A stretch of 46,670 nt of DNA, from positions 1-46,670 of the forward strand of contig JAKBMM010000018.1 of the NCBI GenBank assembly GCA_021831565.1, in the 5' to 3' direction. Below the pieces are notes generated by a model, which was not told the DNA's origin, did no database searches, and saw only the letters and a program-made list of their open reading frames with translations. This DNA is from Planctomycetota bacterium (GTDB lineage: Bacteria; Planctomycetota; Phycisphaerae; WQYP01). The translations under genes were made by a program, and so were the position numbers. Shown here piece by piece: positions 37,202 to 44,945 of this stretch (positions are counted from its first letter, which is position 1; the number at the start of each line of letters is the position of its first letter).

Positions 37202-37747
37202 ATGGCAGAAGAGATTCAGAACCGCAACGGGCTTGCAAGTTCGCTGGAGTTGCCCCGCCCAAATGCCGAGCGGAACCTTTTTGATCGGCGGCGTTTTCTC
37301 GGTGGAGCAGCGCTGGCGGGGTTGACGGCTCCGATCATGGGCGGTGTCGGCGTTGCCACGGGAGCGTTGCCGAGGGGGGACCCGAAAAGTGACGCGGCCG
37401 ATGAAACGGTTGTTAACGTCCGCGATTTCGGTGCGCGCGGCGATGGTCGCAAGGATAATACCTCCGCATTTCAGAAGGCGCTTGATCATGTTCATTCGCG
37501 GGGCGGCGGCATCGTGGCCGTTCCCACGGGCCGCTACCTTTTCAAGGGCCATCTCGTGGTGCCCGGTCAAACTACGCTCCAAGGCGTGTTCCGCGCGCCA
37601 CCGGCATTTTGCACCGATAAGGGTACGGTTCTCCTGCCCACCGAAGGCCGAGGCAAACCCGGCGGCAAGCCCTTCCTGACCAGCAGCGGCAGTAACATCA
37701 CCATTCGTGGCCTGGGAATTTATTATCCCGCCAACGAAAAGAGGTGA
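37202..37747 (+). pseudogene. Truncated Tat-signal pectate-lyase-3-like gene
   Basis: 181 residues that parallel the first third of the protein at 33423: a twin-arginine signal (FDRRRFLGGAALAGLTAP), VRDFGARGDGRKDNTSAFQKAL and VPTGRYLFKGHLVVPGQTT. The frame then enters a solo copy of the element end and stops within it (NEKR-stop). About 295 residues present in the paralogue are missing. The remaining part lacks most of the beta-helix, so it is probably non-functional. Confidence 0.8.
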
Positions 37748-37765
37748 CATCCACCTTTTCGCGTC
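37735..37765. repeat. Solo hairpin end of the mobile element (copy D)
   Basis: A 31-bp sequence beginning CGAAAAGAGGTGACATCC and ending CACCTTTTCGCGTC combines the centre of a left end with the outer flank of a right end. It forms a hairpin and supplies the stop codon of the truncated beta-helix gene. Confidence 0.75.
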
Positions 37766-38033
37766 TGGTGAAAACAATTCCATCGGCTCCGCCGATGAGT
37801 CCCCGCACGCCGGGGCGGTATCTGCGGACGAAGCCTCGTCATGTCGCCGGTGTTTCGTCTTGAACATCGCCTGTGTAGCGGTAATATAGATCGCATGTAT
37901 TTTCAGGATGCGTCAACGAAAGGCACGGCGATTTTTCTTTGAAAGCGCTCTCCTGACAAGCATTGTTACACGCCGTCAATCAGGGGGGGAGCGTTGCCGT
38001 TGTTGACCCTTCACGCGGTTTTCTAATCAGGAG
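37766..38033. promoter_or_regulatory. Region upstream of the GH3 gene with a LacI-type operator candidate
   Basis: No gene is seen. It holds two hairpins (CATCGGC-TCC-GCCGATG and CCCCG-CACGC-CGGGG, about 37780-37817). TGAAAGCGCTCTCC at 37940-37953 resembles the TGAAAGCGCTTTCA operators bound by LacI-family sugar regulators. A TTGACC at about 38002 could be a -35 but is very close to the start. Confidence 0.4.
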
Positions 38034-38039
38034 ATGACG

Positions 38040-40730
38040 ATGGCCGGCGAGCTTCACAACCCCGAACTTTCCTTAAGCCGGCGCGATTTTCTTTCGGCGA
38101 CCGCAGCGGCCGCCGCGGTCCTGGCCTTGGCCGGCTGCCAGACGGGTCCAACCGAACCATCTTCATCGCCCCGGAATTCCGGTGGGCGTTCCATTGGAAT
38201 CTCGCCGCAAGCGTTTGAACGCGCCAGGGCGCGGGCCGAGGCTCTCGTCGCCCAAATGACGCTTGCGGAAAAGATCAGCCAAACAGGCATGGCCGCCCCC
38301 GCTATCCAGCGCATCGGCCTGCCGGCTTACAACTATTATTCCGGTGAAGCGATGCACGGCCTGGTTCGCAATGGGCCGGTTACCTCCTTTCCGCTGCCCC
38401 TGGCACTGGCGGCGACATGGAATCCGGACCTGATTCATCGGATCTACACCGCCGTATCCGACGAGGCCCGGGCGTATAACAAAAAATACGCCATCGGCCT
38501 TTCTTACTATTCTCCGTGCGTGCTCAATATGGACAGCGACCCACGCTCGGGCCGCTGTGAAGAAGGGCTGGGCGAAGATCCATATCTGGTTTCCACCATC
38601 GCGGCGGCCATGGTCAGGGGTATGCAGGGAGAGAATCCCAATTACCTCAAGACCACGGCTTGCGCCAAATATTTCATCTGCAACAACACGGGCGACGATC
38701 GTACGCCGGTTTCCACAGCGGTCGATCCGCGAAGTTTCTGGGAATATTACACCCGGCCCTTCCGCGCCTGCGTTATCCATGGCGATGTGTTTACCGTTAT
38801 GAGCGCCTCCAGCGCACTCAACGGCGCGCCATGTTGTGCGGACCGCTTTTTGCTGACTGATCTTCTCCGCCGCCGCTGGGGATTCCGCGGCTATGTTACG
38901 TCCGGCTGCGACGCGATTGCCCAGATGGTTGTGGAGCGCCATGCCGTTCCAACGCTCCATCAGGCGGCGGCCCTGGCCATGCAGGCGGGGTGCGATCTCA
39001 ACTGCGGCGATACGTATCCGCAACATCTGGCCAAAGCCGTGGATTTGGAACTGGTCAGCCAAGCCGACATCTCCCGCGCGGTAACCCGGCTGCTAACCGT
39101 CCGGTTCCTTCTCGGCGAGTTTGAACCTCCGGAACAGGTTCCCTACAACTCGATTTCTATTGACGTGGTCGATTCGCCGGCCCATCGGGCCTTGGCGGTG
39201 GAAGCGGCGCGGCAGAGCCTGGTTTTGCTCAAGAATGAAAACAATTTTCTACCGCTGAATAAATCCGCGCTCAAAAAAGTTGCGGTCATCGGGCCGCTGG
39301 CCGATCAATGCCGCCTGGGTGTTTACAGCGGCGCTCCGTTTGTTCACATTTCTCCACTGGCGGGGATCGCGGCCGCTTTGGGTGTGCAGATTGATCATTC
39401 TGAAATATCGGCGGGCGATTTTGTCTGTACCGGCGGAGCGGGGCGGCCTCTTCATACCGAGCCATCCGGCGAAGGAAATGTCGACATCGGCTCGATTGTC
39501 AACGGCGACTGGCTGGAATTCAAACCGATGGATTTCACCGGTAAAAATGAAATTGTCATTCGCGTCGCCTCGAACACCCAGGGCGGCGTAATCGAGGTCC
39601 ACCTCGACAGCCTCAACGGCCCTTTGGCCGCCACCCTGCAAGTTCCATCGACCGGTGGCTGGCAGAACTGGACCAATCTCGCCGCTCCGTTGTACTCTTT
39701 GACCGGCCGGCACAAGGTATTTTTCAAATTCAGCGGGAGCAACCATCTATTCAACATTGAACAATTCCGGCTCAATCCGCCATCTCCGCAACCGCCCCCG
39801 CGACCGGGCAGGCCCGAACTTGTCTTTGAGCCAGGTTGCGGAATTCGCGAGCCTAAAAGAGAGGAGATGTTCCGGAAAGCGCTGGATGCCGCCCGAGGCG
39901 CGGATGCCGTAATCATGGTCTGCGGTATCGACCAATTGACCGGTGGCGAGGGTCTTGATCGAAAGTCGCTCGGGCTTGGCGGCGCGCAACCCGAACTGAT
40001 CCGGGCCGTTTACCAGGTCAACCCCAAAGTCGTGCTGGTGCTTTCCACCAATAACTCGCTGGCGGTCAACTGGGAGCAGGAACATCTGCCGGCCATCCTG
40101 GCCGCCGTATTCGCCGGCCAGGCGCAGGGAACGGCTATCGCCGCGGCGCTTTTCGGCGATTGTAACCCCGGCGGCAAGCTGCCCTGTACCTGGTATAAAT
40201 CCGCGGATCAGCTTGGGCCGTTCCACAACTACAACATCTTCCAGGACCGAACCTACATGTACCTGAAGGAAAAGCCCCTGTACCCGTTTGGTTATGGCTT
40301 GAGCTATACCACCTTCCAATTTGGCAATCTGAAGATTTCTTCGCCGACGCTCGGCCCGGGTGAAACGCTCAGCGTATCCGCCACGATCACCAATACCGGC
40401 CGCCGCGCCGGCGCCGAGGTGCTCCAGCTTTATATCACGCCGCCGCCGTCCGGAATCCAGAGGCCCAGCCGGCAGCTTGTGGGGTTCCGCCGCGTGGAAC
40501 TGCAACCCGCCCAGAGCAAGACCATTACGTTCCGTCTGCCTTACCACGAACAGGCTTTCTGGTACTGGCATGAAGAACAGCGCCGATTTGTGCTGGAACC
40601 GGGAACCGCCAAATTGCTCATCGGCAATTCATCGGCGGATATTCACCTTGTCGGAGAAGTGGAACTTTGCCAGGCGGGGTGGGCGGGCAAGCGCAACCCA
40701 GTTGCGGTGGAATCAGGTATGGCGGGATGA
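38040..40730 (+). CDS. GH3-family lipoprotein with inserted CBM6-like domain and altered active site
   Basis: 896 residues. A Tat-lipoprotein signal is present (SRRDFLSATAAAAAVLALAGC). An N-terminal GH3 barrel (~55-340), a second GH3 domain with a CBM6-like insert (~455-583, GSIVNGDWLEFKPMDFTGKN) and a C-terminal fibronectin-III-like domain follow. GH3 enzymes are retaining beta-glucosidases or xylosidases. Counted from 38034, the usual S-D nucleophile motif reads TSGCDAI with Gly291 in place of Asp, and the KH motif reads KY (Tyr213). Glu639 in GGEGLDR is kept. ATG 38040 has AGGAG 6 nt upstream; ATG at 38034 abuts it. It converges on the dehydrogenase operon. Confidence 0.9.
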   Translation: MAGELHNPELSLSRRDFLSATAAAAAVLALAGCQTGPTEPSSSPRNSGGRSIGISPQAFERARARAEALVAQMTLAEKISQTGMAAPAIQRIGLPAYNYYSGEAMHGLVRNGPVTSFPLPLALAATWNPDLIHRIYTAVSDEARAYNKKYAIGLSYYSPCVLNMDSDPRSGRCEEGLGEDPYLVSTIAAAMVRGMQGENPNYLKTTACAKYFICNNTGDDRTPVSTAVDPRSFWEYYTRPFRACVIHGDVFTVMSASSALNGAPCCADRFLLTDLLRRRWGFRGYVTSGCDAIAQMVVERHAVPTLHQAAALAMQAGCDLNCGDTYPQHLAKAVDLELVSQADISRAVTRLLTVRFLLGEFEPPEQVPYNSISIDVVDSPAHRALAVEAARQSLVLLKNENNFLPLNKSALKKVAVIGPLADQCRLGVYSGAPFVHISPLAGIAAALGVQIDHSEISAGDFVCTGGAGRPLHTEPSGEGNVDIGSIVNGDWLEFKPMDFTGKNEIVIRVASNTQGGVIEVHLDSLNGPLAATLQVPSTGGWQNWTNLAAPLYSLTGRHKVFFKFSGSNHLFNIEQFRLNPPSPQPPPRPGRPELVFEPGCGIREPKREEMFRKALDAARGADAVIMVCGIDQLTGGEGLDRKSLGLGGAQPELIRAVYQVNPKVVLVLSTNNSLAVNWEQEHLPAILAAVFAGQAQGTAIAAALFGDCNPGGKLPCTWYKSADQLGPFHNYNIFQDRTYMYLKEKPLYPFGYGLSYTTFQFGNLKISSPTLGPGETLSVSATITNTGRRAGAEVLQLYITPPPSGIQRPSRQLVGFRRVELQPAQSKTITFRLPYHEQAFWYWHEEQRRFVLEPGTAKLLIGNSSADIHLVGEVELCQAGWAGKRNPVAVESGMAG

Positions 40731-40751
40731 AAAAACGCCCACGGCCATTAT

Positions 40752-40802
40752 CCCGCGATTTCTTCCCCCTCGCGCGGGCCGCTACTTGTGAGCGGTAGCG
40801 GC
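40752..40802. terminator. Two hairpins between convergent GH3 and dehydrogenase genes
   Basis: CCCGCG (40752-40757) can pair with CGCGGG (40773-40778). GCCGCTAC (40778-40785) pairs perfectly with GTAGCGGC (40795-40802) around a 9-nt loop. No T-run follows, so this may be a Rho-type or bidirectional end signal. Confidence 0.4.
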
Positions 40803-40811
40803 GCATCCGCT

Positions 40812-41861
40812 TCATGCCTGCGGGTGCAGCACCACTTTCATGCCGGTGCGACCCTCCGCGGTGGCGAAAGCCTCGTGAATCTTGTTCAGTGGAAAGTGAT
40901 GGGTAATCAGCGGCTTGCCGCGCACCAAGCCTTGTTCCAGAAGACGCACGGCCATTTCATGGTGGCGGGGCACGCAGCCGTGCGAACCGGTGACGAAACA
41001 TTCCTTGTAGTGAATCGTGTTGGAAAGAATGTTCAGAGGCGGAGCATTTTTCGGCAGACCGCCGAACAGGTTGACGTAACCGCGGTGCGCGACCATCTCA
41101 ATGGCCTGCCGATGCGTTTCGACCGAGCCGGCCGCGGTTATCACAACATCGGGCCCTTCTCCTCCGGTTAGTTCCCGGCAGCGTGCAACCACGTCTTGTT
41201 CTTCCGAGGCGATGTAGGCGTCGGCCTGATATTCTCTGGCGATTTCCAGGCGCAGCCGGCTGCGCTGAATGCCTATGACCATGGTTGCTCCCATCCGTCG
41301 CGCCAGGTCGATCATCATGCATCCGATGGGTCCCAGACCGATGATCGCCACGCTCTTGCCCAATGACAGATGGGCCAGTTCCAGACCGTTGATGGCGCAA
41401 GCCAGGGGTTCAGCCAAAGCGGCCTCTTCAAAACTCAGCGTATTGGAAAACTTCGTGACCGGCCCTTCCTCCAGCAGCAGCCTGGTTAATTTCATGTATT
41501 GGGCGAACGAACCTGGAATCTGGTAGCCCACCGCATAATTGATCGCGCAATTGTTGCCCAGACCGTTGCGACACCAGTGGCACTGGCCGCAGGGAACGTC
41601 CGCACCGACCGCCACGCGATCGCCTTCCTTGACGCGCCGAACATTTTTTCCCGCCTGAACCACCACGCCCGCGGTTTCATGGCCGATGATCGCCGGTGGG
41701 ACTACCCGCGGGTTGCCGTGATGCAGGATACGGATGTCCGAGCCGCAGATGCAGACGGCTTCCACACGCAGCAGGGCCGAATCGTCATCCATTTGAGGCA
41801 GGGGAACCTCCTGGACGACCAAAGAATCAAGCGCTTCGAGAACGGCGGCTTGCATCATCAT
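40812..41861 (-). CDS. Zinc-dependent medium-chain alcohol/polyol dehydrogenase (1)
   Basis: 349 residues. The catalytic zinc site is shown by CICGSD and GHETAGVV, and the structural zinc by the four cysteines of CGQCHWCRNGLGNNC. The Rossmann fold has AIIGLGPIGCMMIDLARRMGA. It fits sorbitol/threonine dehydrogenase-type MDR enzymes, which oxidise polyols or sugar hydroxyls with NAD(P); the substrate is unknown. ATG at 41861 has GGAG 8 nt upstream. An in-frame TTG at 41879 overlaps the previous stop. It is the last gene of a three-gene operon with a GatD-like dehydrogenase and an epimerase fusion. Confidence 0.9.
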   Translation of the reverse strand: MMMQAAVLEALDSLVVQEVPLPQMDDDSALLRVEAVCICGSDIRILHHGNPRVVPPAIIGHETAGVVVQAGKNVRRVKEGDRVAVGADVPCGQCHWCRNGLGNNCAINYAVGYQIPGSFAQYMKLTRLLLEEGPVTKFSNTLSFEEAALAEPLACAINGLELAHLSLGKSVAIIGLGPIGCMMIDLARRMGATMVIGIQRSRLRLEIAREYQADAYIASEEQDVVARCRELTGGEGPDVVITAAGSVETHRQAIEMVAHRGYVNLFGGLPKNAPPLNILSNTIHYKECFVTGSHGCVPRHHEMAVRLLEQGLVRGKPLITHHFPLNKIHEAFATAEGRTGMKVVLHPQA

Positions 41862-41875
41862 ACATCGTGCTCCGA

Positions 41876-42952
41876 TCAAGGTTGGATGAGAACTTTGGTA
41901 TGGAATTCAAGATTGTCCCGCATCATCCGCAGAGCCGCCGGAGCTTGCTCCAGCGGGACGCGGTGTGTGATAAGCGCTCGGAGATTGATTCGTCCGTCCG
42001 CCATGGCGGCCAGGGTGGCGTGCCAATCGTCGCTGTTCCCCGCGATGCTGTATTCGGAATTCCAAACGCCCGCCAGAGTTACCTCGCGTCGCAGCAACTG
42101 CGACCAGAGTGTCGCTGGAAGATGCAGATCGCCCGCGGGATTGCCCAGCAAAACGACGCACCCGTTGCGCCGGACCGACGCCATCGCCTGTAGAAGAGCC
42201 GCGGGCGAGCCGGCCGCGTCCACGGCGACATCCACACCCGCGCCGGCGGTTAAGGAGGCGATGCTTGGGGCGGAATCTTCCCGGCGGATTGGATAAGCAT
42301 GAACAAAACCCATTTGCCGGGCCAGCGCCAGTTTCTGTTCCACCAGGTCGAACAGAATGATCGGCGCTGCACCCATGATGCGAGCCCACTGCGCCACCAT
42401 CAGGCCGATGGAACCGGCGCCGTAGATCGCCACCGATCGGCCCACCAGGTTCCGCCCCGCTTGTTTGAGTGCATGGAGGGCGACGGCGGCGGGTTCGATC
42501 ATCGCGGCTTCCTCCAGGCTTACTTCCGCCGGTACGCGCAGCAGATTATGGATCGGAACCGCGACGTACTGGGCAAAACCGCCGTCGCGACGCGACCCGA
42601 AATAGTCGTAGTTGGCGCACTGTACGTAGCGTCCTTGTTCACACGCTGCGCATTTCCCGCACCAGAGCAGGGGAAATACCGCAACGCGATCTCCCGCCGC
42701 GAATTCCTTCACGTCCGGCGCCGTCTTTTCGATTATGCCGGCGAATTCATGGCCGCAGATCGTTGGAAAACGGTACGTACCCTTGCGGAACACGCGGGGA
42801 ATGTCCGAGCCGCATACCCCGCAAAATTTTATGTGGAGCAGCGCCTGGCCGGGCGCCACGGCGGGCCGTGGGACACGCGTGTGGCGTATGTCGCCTACGC
42901 CGTAGAGAACCAGCGCGTTCATCATTTCGACTGGCGCCGCGACTTGGTTCAT
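41876..42952 (-). CDS. Zinc-dependent polyol dehydrogenase, galactitol-1-phosphate 5-dehydrogenase-like (2)
   Basis: 358 residues. Catalytic zinc motifs CGVCGSDIPRVF and CGHEFAG, the structural zinc cluster CGKCAACEQGRYVQC, and the nucleotide site AIYGAGSIGLMVAQWARIMGA are present. The GSDIPRVF and FPTICGHEFAG spelling is like galactitol-1-phosphate 5-dehydrogenase (GatD) and related enzymes, which oxidise hexitol phosphates to ketose phosphates. That substrate remains inference. Its ATG overlaps the stop of the upstream fusion gene by 4 nt (ATGA), and it runs directly into the next dehydrogenase, so the three genes are probably one transcript. Confidence 0.9.
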   Translation of the reverse strand: MNQVAAPVEMMNALVLYGVGDIRHTRVPRPAVAPGQALLHIKFCGVCGSDIPRVFRKGTYRFPTICGHEFAGIIEKTAPDVKEFAAGDRVAVFPLLWCGKCAACEQGRYVQCANYDYFGSRRDGGFAQYVAVPIHNLLRVPAEVSLEEAAMIEPAAVALHALKQAGRNLVGRSVAIYGAGSIGLMVAQWARIMGAAPIILFDLVEQKLALARQMGFVHAYPIRREDSAPSIASLTAGAGVDVAVDAAGSPAALLQAMASVRRNGCVVLLGNPAGDLHLPATLWSQLLRREVTLAGVWNSEYSIAGNSDDWHATLAAMADGRINLRALITHRVPLEQAPAALRMMRDNLEFHTKVLIQP

Positions 42953-44643
42953 AGCGATGCCTCCCGCGCCGGGCGTCGCGCCAGTCCCACGGCCGCCGCG
43001 GCGCGTACTTTCCGCGCATTTTCCTGAAGCGTTCCGGCGCGATGGAACAGGCTGCTGGTGCCGGTGACGAGAATATCGGCGCCCGCCGCTACCATGGCGG
43101 GAATGTTTTCAAAGCTGACATTGCCATCCACCGCAATGGGAATGTCCCGGCGGCGCACTTGCAGCAGGCGGCGGCAATCCGCGATCTTGCCTGGCGCGCC
43201 GCGGCATAACTTCTGGCCGGCGAAGCCCGGGTTCACGGTCATAAGCAATACAAAATCAATGTTCGCCAGCGCGTAATCCAGCGCGGCTAACGATGTCGCC
43301 GGGTTCAGAGCCACCCCCGCCTGGATGCCGGCGGATTGAATGAGGTTGAGCGTCCGATCCAGATGGGTAACGGCTTCCACATGTACGCAGATCCGCTGGA
43401 CGCCGATCCGCGCCAATTCCTGGATAAACCAGTCGCTGTTTTCCACCATCAGGTGCACGTCAAACGGCAGCGAAGTCCGCGCCCGAAGTTGCGCGAGCAA
43501 TTCCAGACCCAACGGCATATTCGGGACGAAGTGCGCATCCATCAGATCAAAGTGCAACAGATCCGCCCCTGCGGCTTCGAGGCGACGGACATCATCCGCA
43601 ATCAGGCACATATCCGCACACATGATCGAGGGGGCAAGCAGGATTTTTTCTTCGGTGGCGCAGGCCTCTTCTCGTGGGAGAGGCGGCTCGGCCGGCGGCG
43701 CGGCGCCCGATCCAGGCGGAGTCTGGAAAACTTCTTTTAAGTAACGCAACGATTCGCGCAGCATCTCTTCCAGGGCGGGATCGGAGTAATCGCGCCCCAG
43801 TTTGGGACCGCCGATCTCCAGGTACCCAATCAGGTTGGATACGGGCAGTTGCCGGGCGCGCGCCAGCAGAAGATCGCGGATCGGTTCAATGTGAATGATC
43901 CCTTTGGCGAGCTCCGGCGGCGAAAACCCGAACGTGGCCTGATACATCGGATCGGTGTTTTTCAGGTGCAACTCGCGGATATGAGGCAAAGAGGCCTCCA
44001 GCAGAGTCCGGTGGTCCTGGCGGATTTGACTCCGCGCATCCACGTAGCCGTGAGCGATATCGACACAGTACCCTACGTCGGCCGTGGTCTGGGGATGCGC
44101 CCGATGATGAGCGCGAAGTTCCCCGGCCATGGACTGTATCTCTTCCGGCAGCGTCGGAGGCTCCGCCAGGCAGGACATGGGTTCGATGGTCAGCCAGCCC
44201 ACGCCGTGCTCCTTTGCCATTCGCATCAGGTCCTTCATGTGATGGAGGTAGGTCAAAATACCCCGGCCTTTGATGCCTATGCGGTCCCGCGGTACGGCGC
44301 CGGGATTGGATCCCACCGCCTGGGCGCCCAACAAACCGGCGATGGCGATCAATCGTTCGTAATTTCGGCGGGCCGTCTCCACCCACCCCGGCCCGTCGTC
44401 ACGGAAAAAACCACCCAGCTCGCGATGCGCGGTAAAAACGCTTGATAAGCTTAGCCCCTGGTCTTCCGCCCGCCGGCGGAGGTCATGGAACCAGGCGTCG
44501 GGCAACTGGTATATCTCAAAAAATGTACCGATCTGAACGTGCTTGACGCCTTCCTGCGCCAGCAGGCGGAAAAGCCAGTCATACGAGTAGCGATACTCGA
44601 CGGGGTCCGTCTTCAGACCGATCTCCAACTGCAAAGGATACAT
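42949..44643 (-). CDS. Fusion: sugar isomerase/epimerase barrel + ribulose-phosphate-3-epimerase-like barrel
   Basis: 564 residues in two enzymes. Residues 1-305 form an AP-endonuclease-2/xylose-isomerase-like barrel with metal ligands in family order: Glu154 (TIEPMS), Asp195 (CVDIAHG), His226 (ELHLKN) and Glu276 (YLEIGG). A Pro/Ala linker (~308-330) follows. Residues 335-545 are Rpe/AlsE-like: LLAPSIMCAD, His364 and Asp366 in HFDLMDAHFVPN, His397 in DVHLMV, NPGFAGQK and Asp506 in AVDGNVSFENIP. Rpe-type enzymes invert C3 of ketose phosphates. Two epimerase-like active sites in one chain, next to two polyol dehydrogenases, suggest a catabolic route. The specific substrate is unknown. It is first in the operon. 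Confidence 0.9.
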   Translation of the reverse strand: MYPLQLEIGLKTDPVEYRYSYDWLFRLLAQEGVKHVQIGTFFEIYQLPDAWFHDLRRRAEDQGLSLSSVFTAHRELGGFFRDDGPGWVETARRNYERLIAIAGLLGAQAVGSNPGAVPRDRIGIKGRGILTYLHHMKDLMRMAKEHGVGWLTIEPMSCLAEPPTLPEEIQSMAGELRAHHRAHPQTTADVGYCVDIAHGYVDARSQIRQDHRTLLEASLPHIRELHLKNTDPMYQATFGFSPPELAKGIIHIEPIRDLLLARARQLPVSNLIGYLEIGGPKLGRDYSDPALEEMLRESLRYLKEVFQTPPGSGAAPPAEPPLPREEACATEEKILLAPSIMCADMCLIADDVRRLEAAGADLLHFDLMDAHFVPNMPLGLELLAQLRARTSLPFDVHLMVENSDWFIQELARIGVQRICVHVEAVTHLDRTLNLIQSAGIQAGVALNPATSLAALDYALANIDFVLLMTVNPGFAGQKLCRGAPGKIADCRRLLQVRRRDIPIAVDGNVSFENIPAMVAAGADILVTGTSSLFHRAGTLQENARKVRAAAAVGLARRPAREASL

Positions 44644-44687
44644 CGTTATTTCCGTAGGAAAGAAAACATCAAAATCGATCCGCGTCG

Positions 44688-44716
44688 CTTATAGGGCATG
44701 GATTGGTTTATTTCAA
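44688..44716 (-). promoter_or_regulatory. Sigma-70-like promoter of the epimerase/dehydrogenase operon
   Basis: On the minus strand, -35 TTGAAA (44716-44711), a 17-nt spacer and -10 TATAAG (44693-44688), each matching consensus at 5 of 6. The predicted start is near 44681, giving a leader of about 38 nt with a GGAA ribosome site. Confidence 0.6.
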
Positions 44717-44945
44717 GAAGTTGTGCACGCGATGGTTTTTGTGATACAGTCTGTCCACATGGCCTTGCCTCCTTGCAAAGTCGAAAAGTTATACCAATAC
44801 CTTGATTTTACAGGGTGCCAGGCCTGTGCGCAAAACATGCTGACAAAAAACTGGTGAAATATCCGACTTAGCCCCGCGGATCGGCAGGCATGACTTGGTT
44901 TTCCGCATGGCGCTTTTTTTATAAGGATTTAAGAAAGGAGCTACG
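44717..44945. other. Intergenic region upstream of pgi
   Basis: About 230 bp without a gene. It holds the 5' region of pgi, including a seven-T run followed by ATAAGG (about 44916-44928) and the strong AAAGGAG ribosome site. A clear -35/-10 pair for pgi was not found, and no riboswitch motif was recognised. Confidence 0.4.

Noticed and set aside
37778-37850. Hammerhead-ribozyme-like core (CGATGAGTCC ... GGACGAAGCC)
   Set aside because: Two core positions deviate (CUGAUGA reads CCGAUGA, GAAA reads GAAG), and the first part belongs to a simple 7-bp hairpin. No cleavage-site stem fits.
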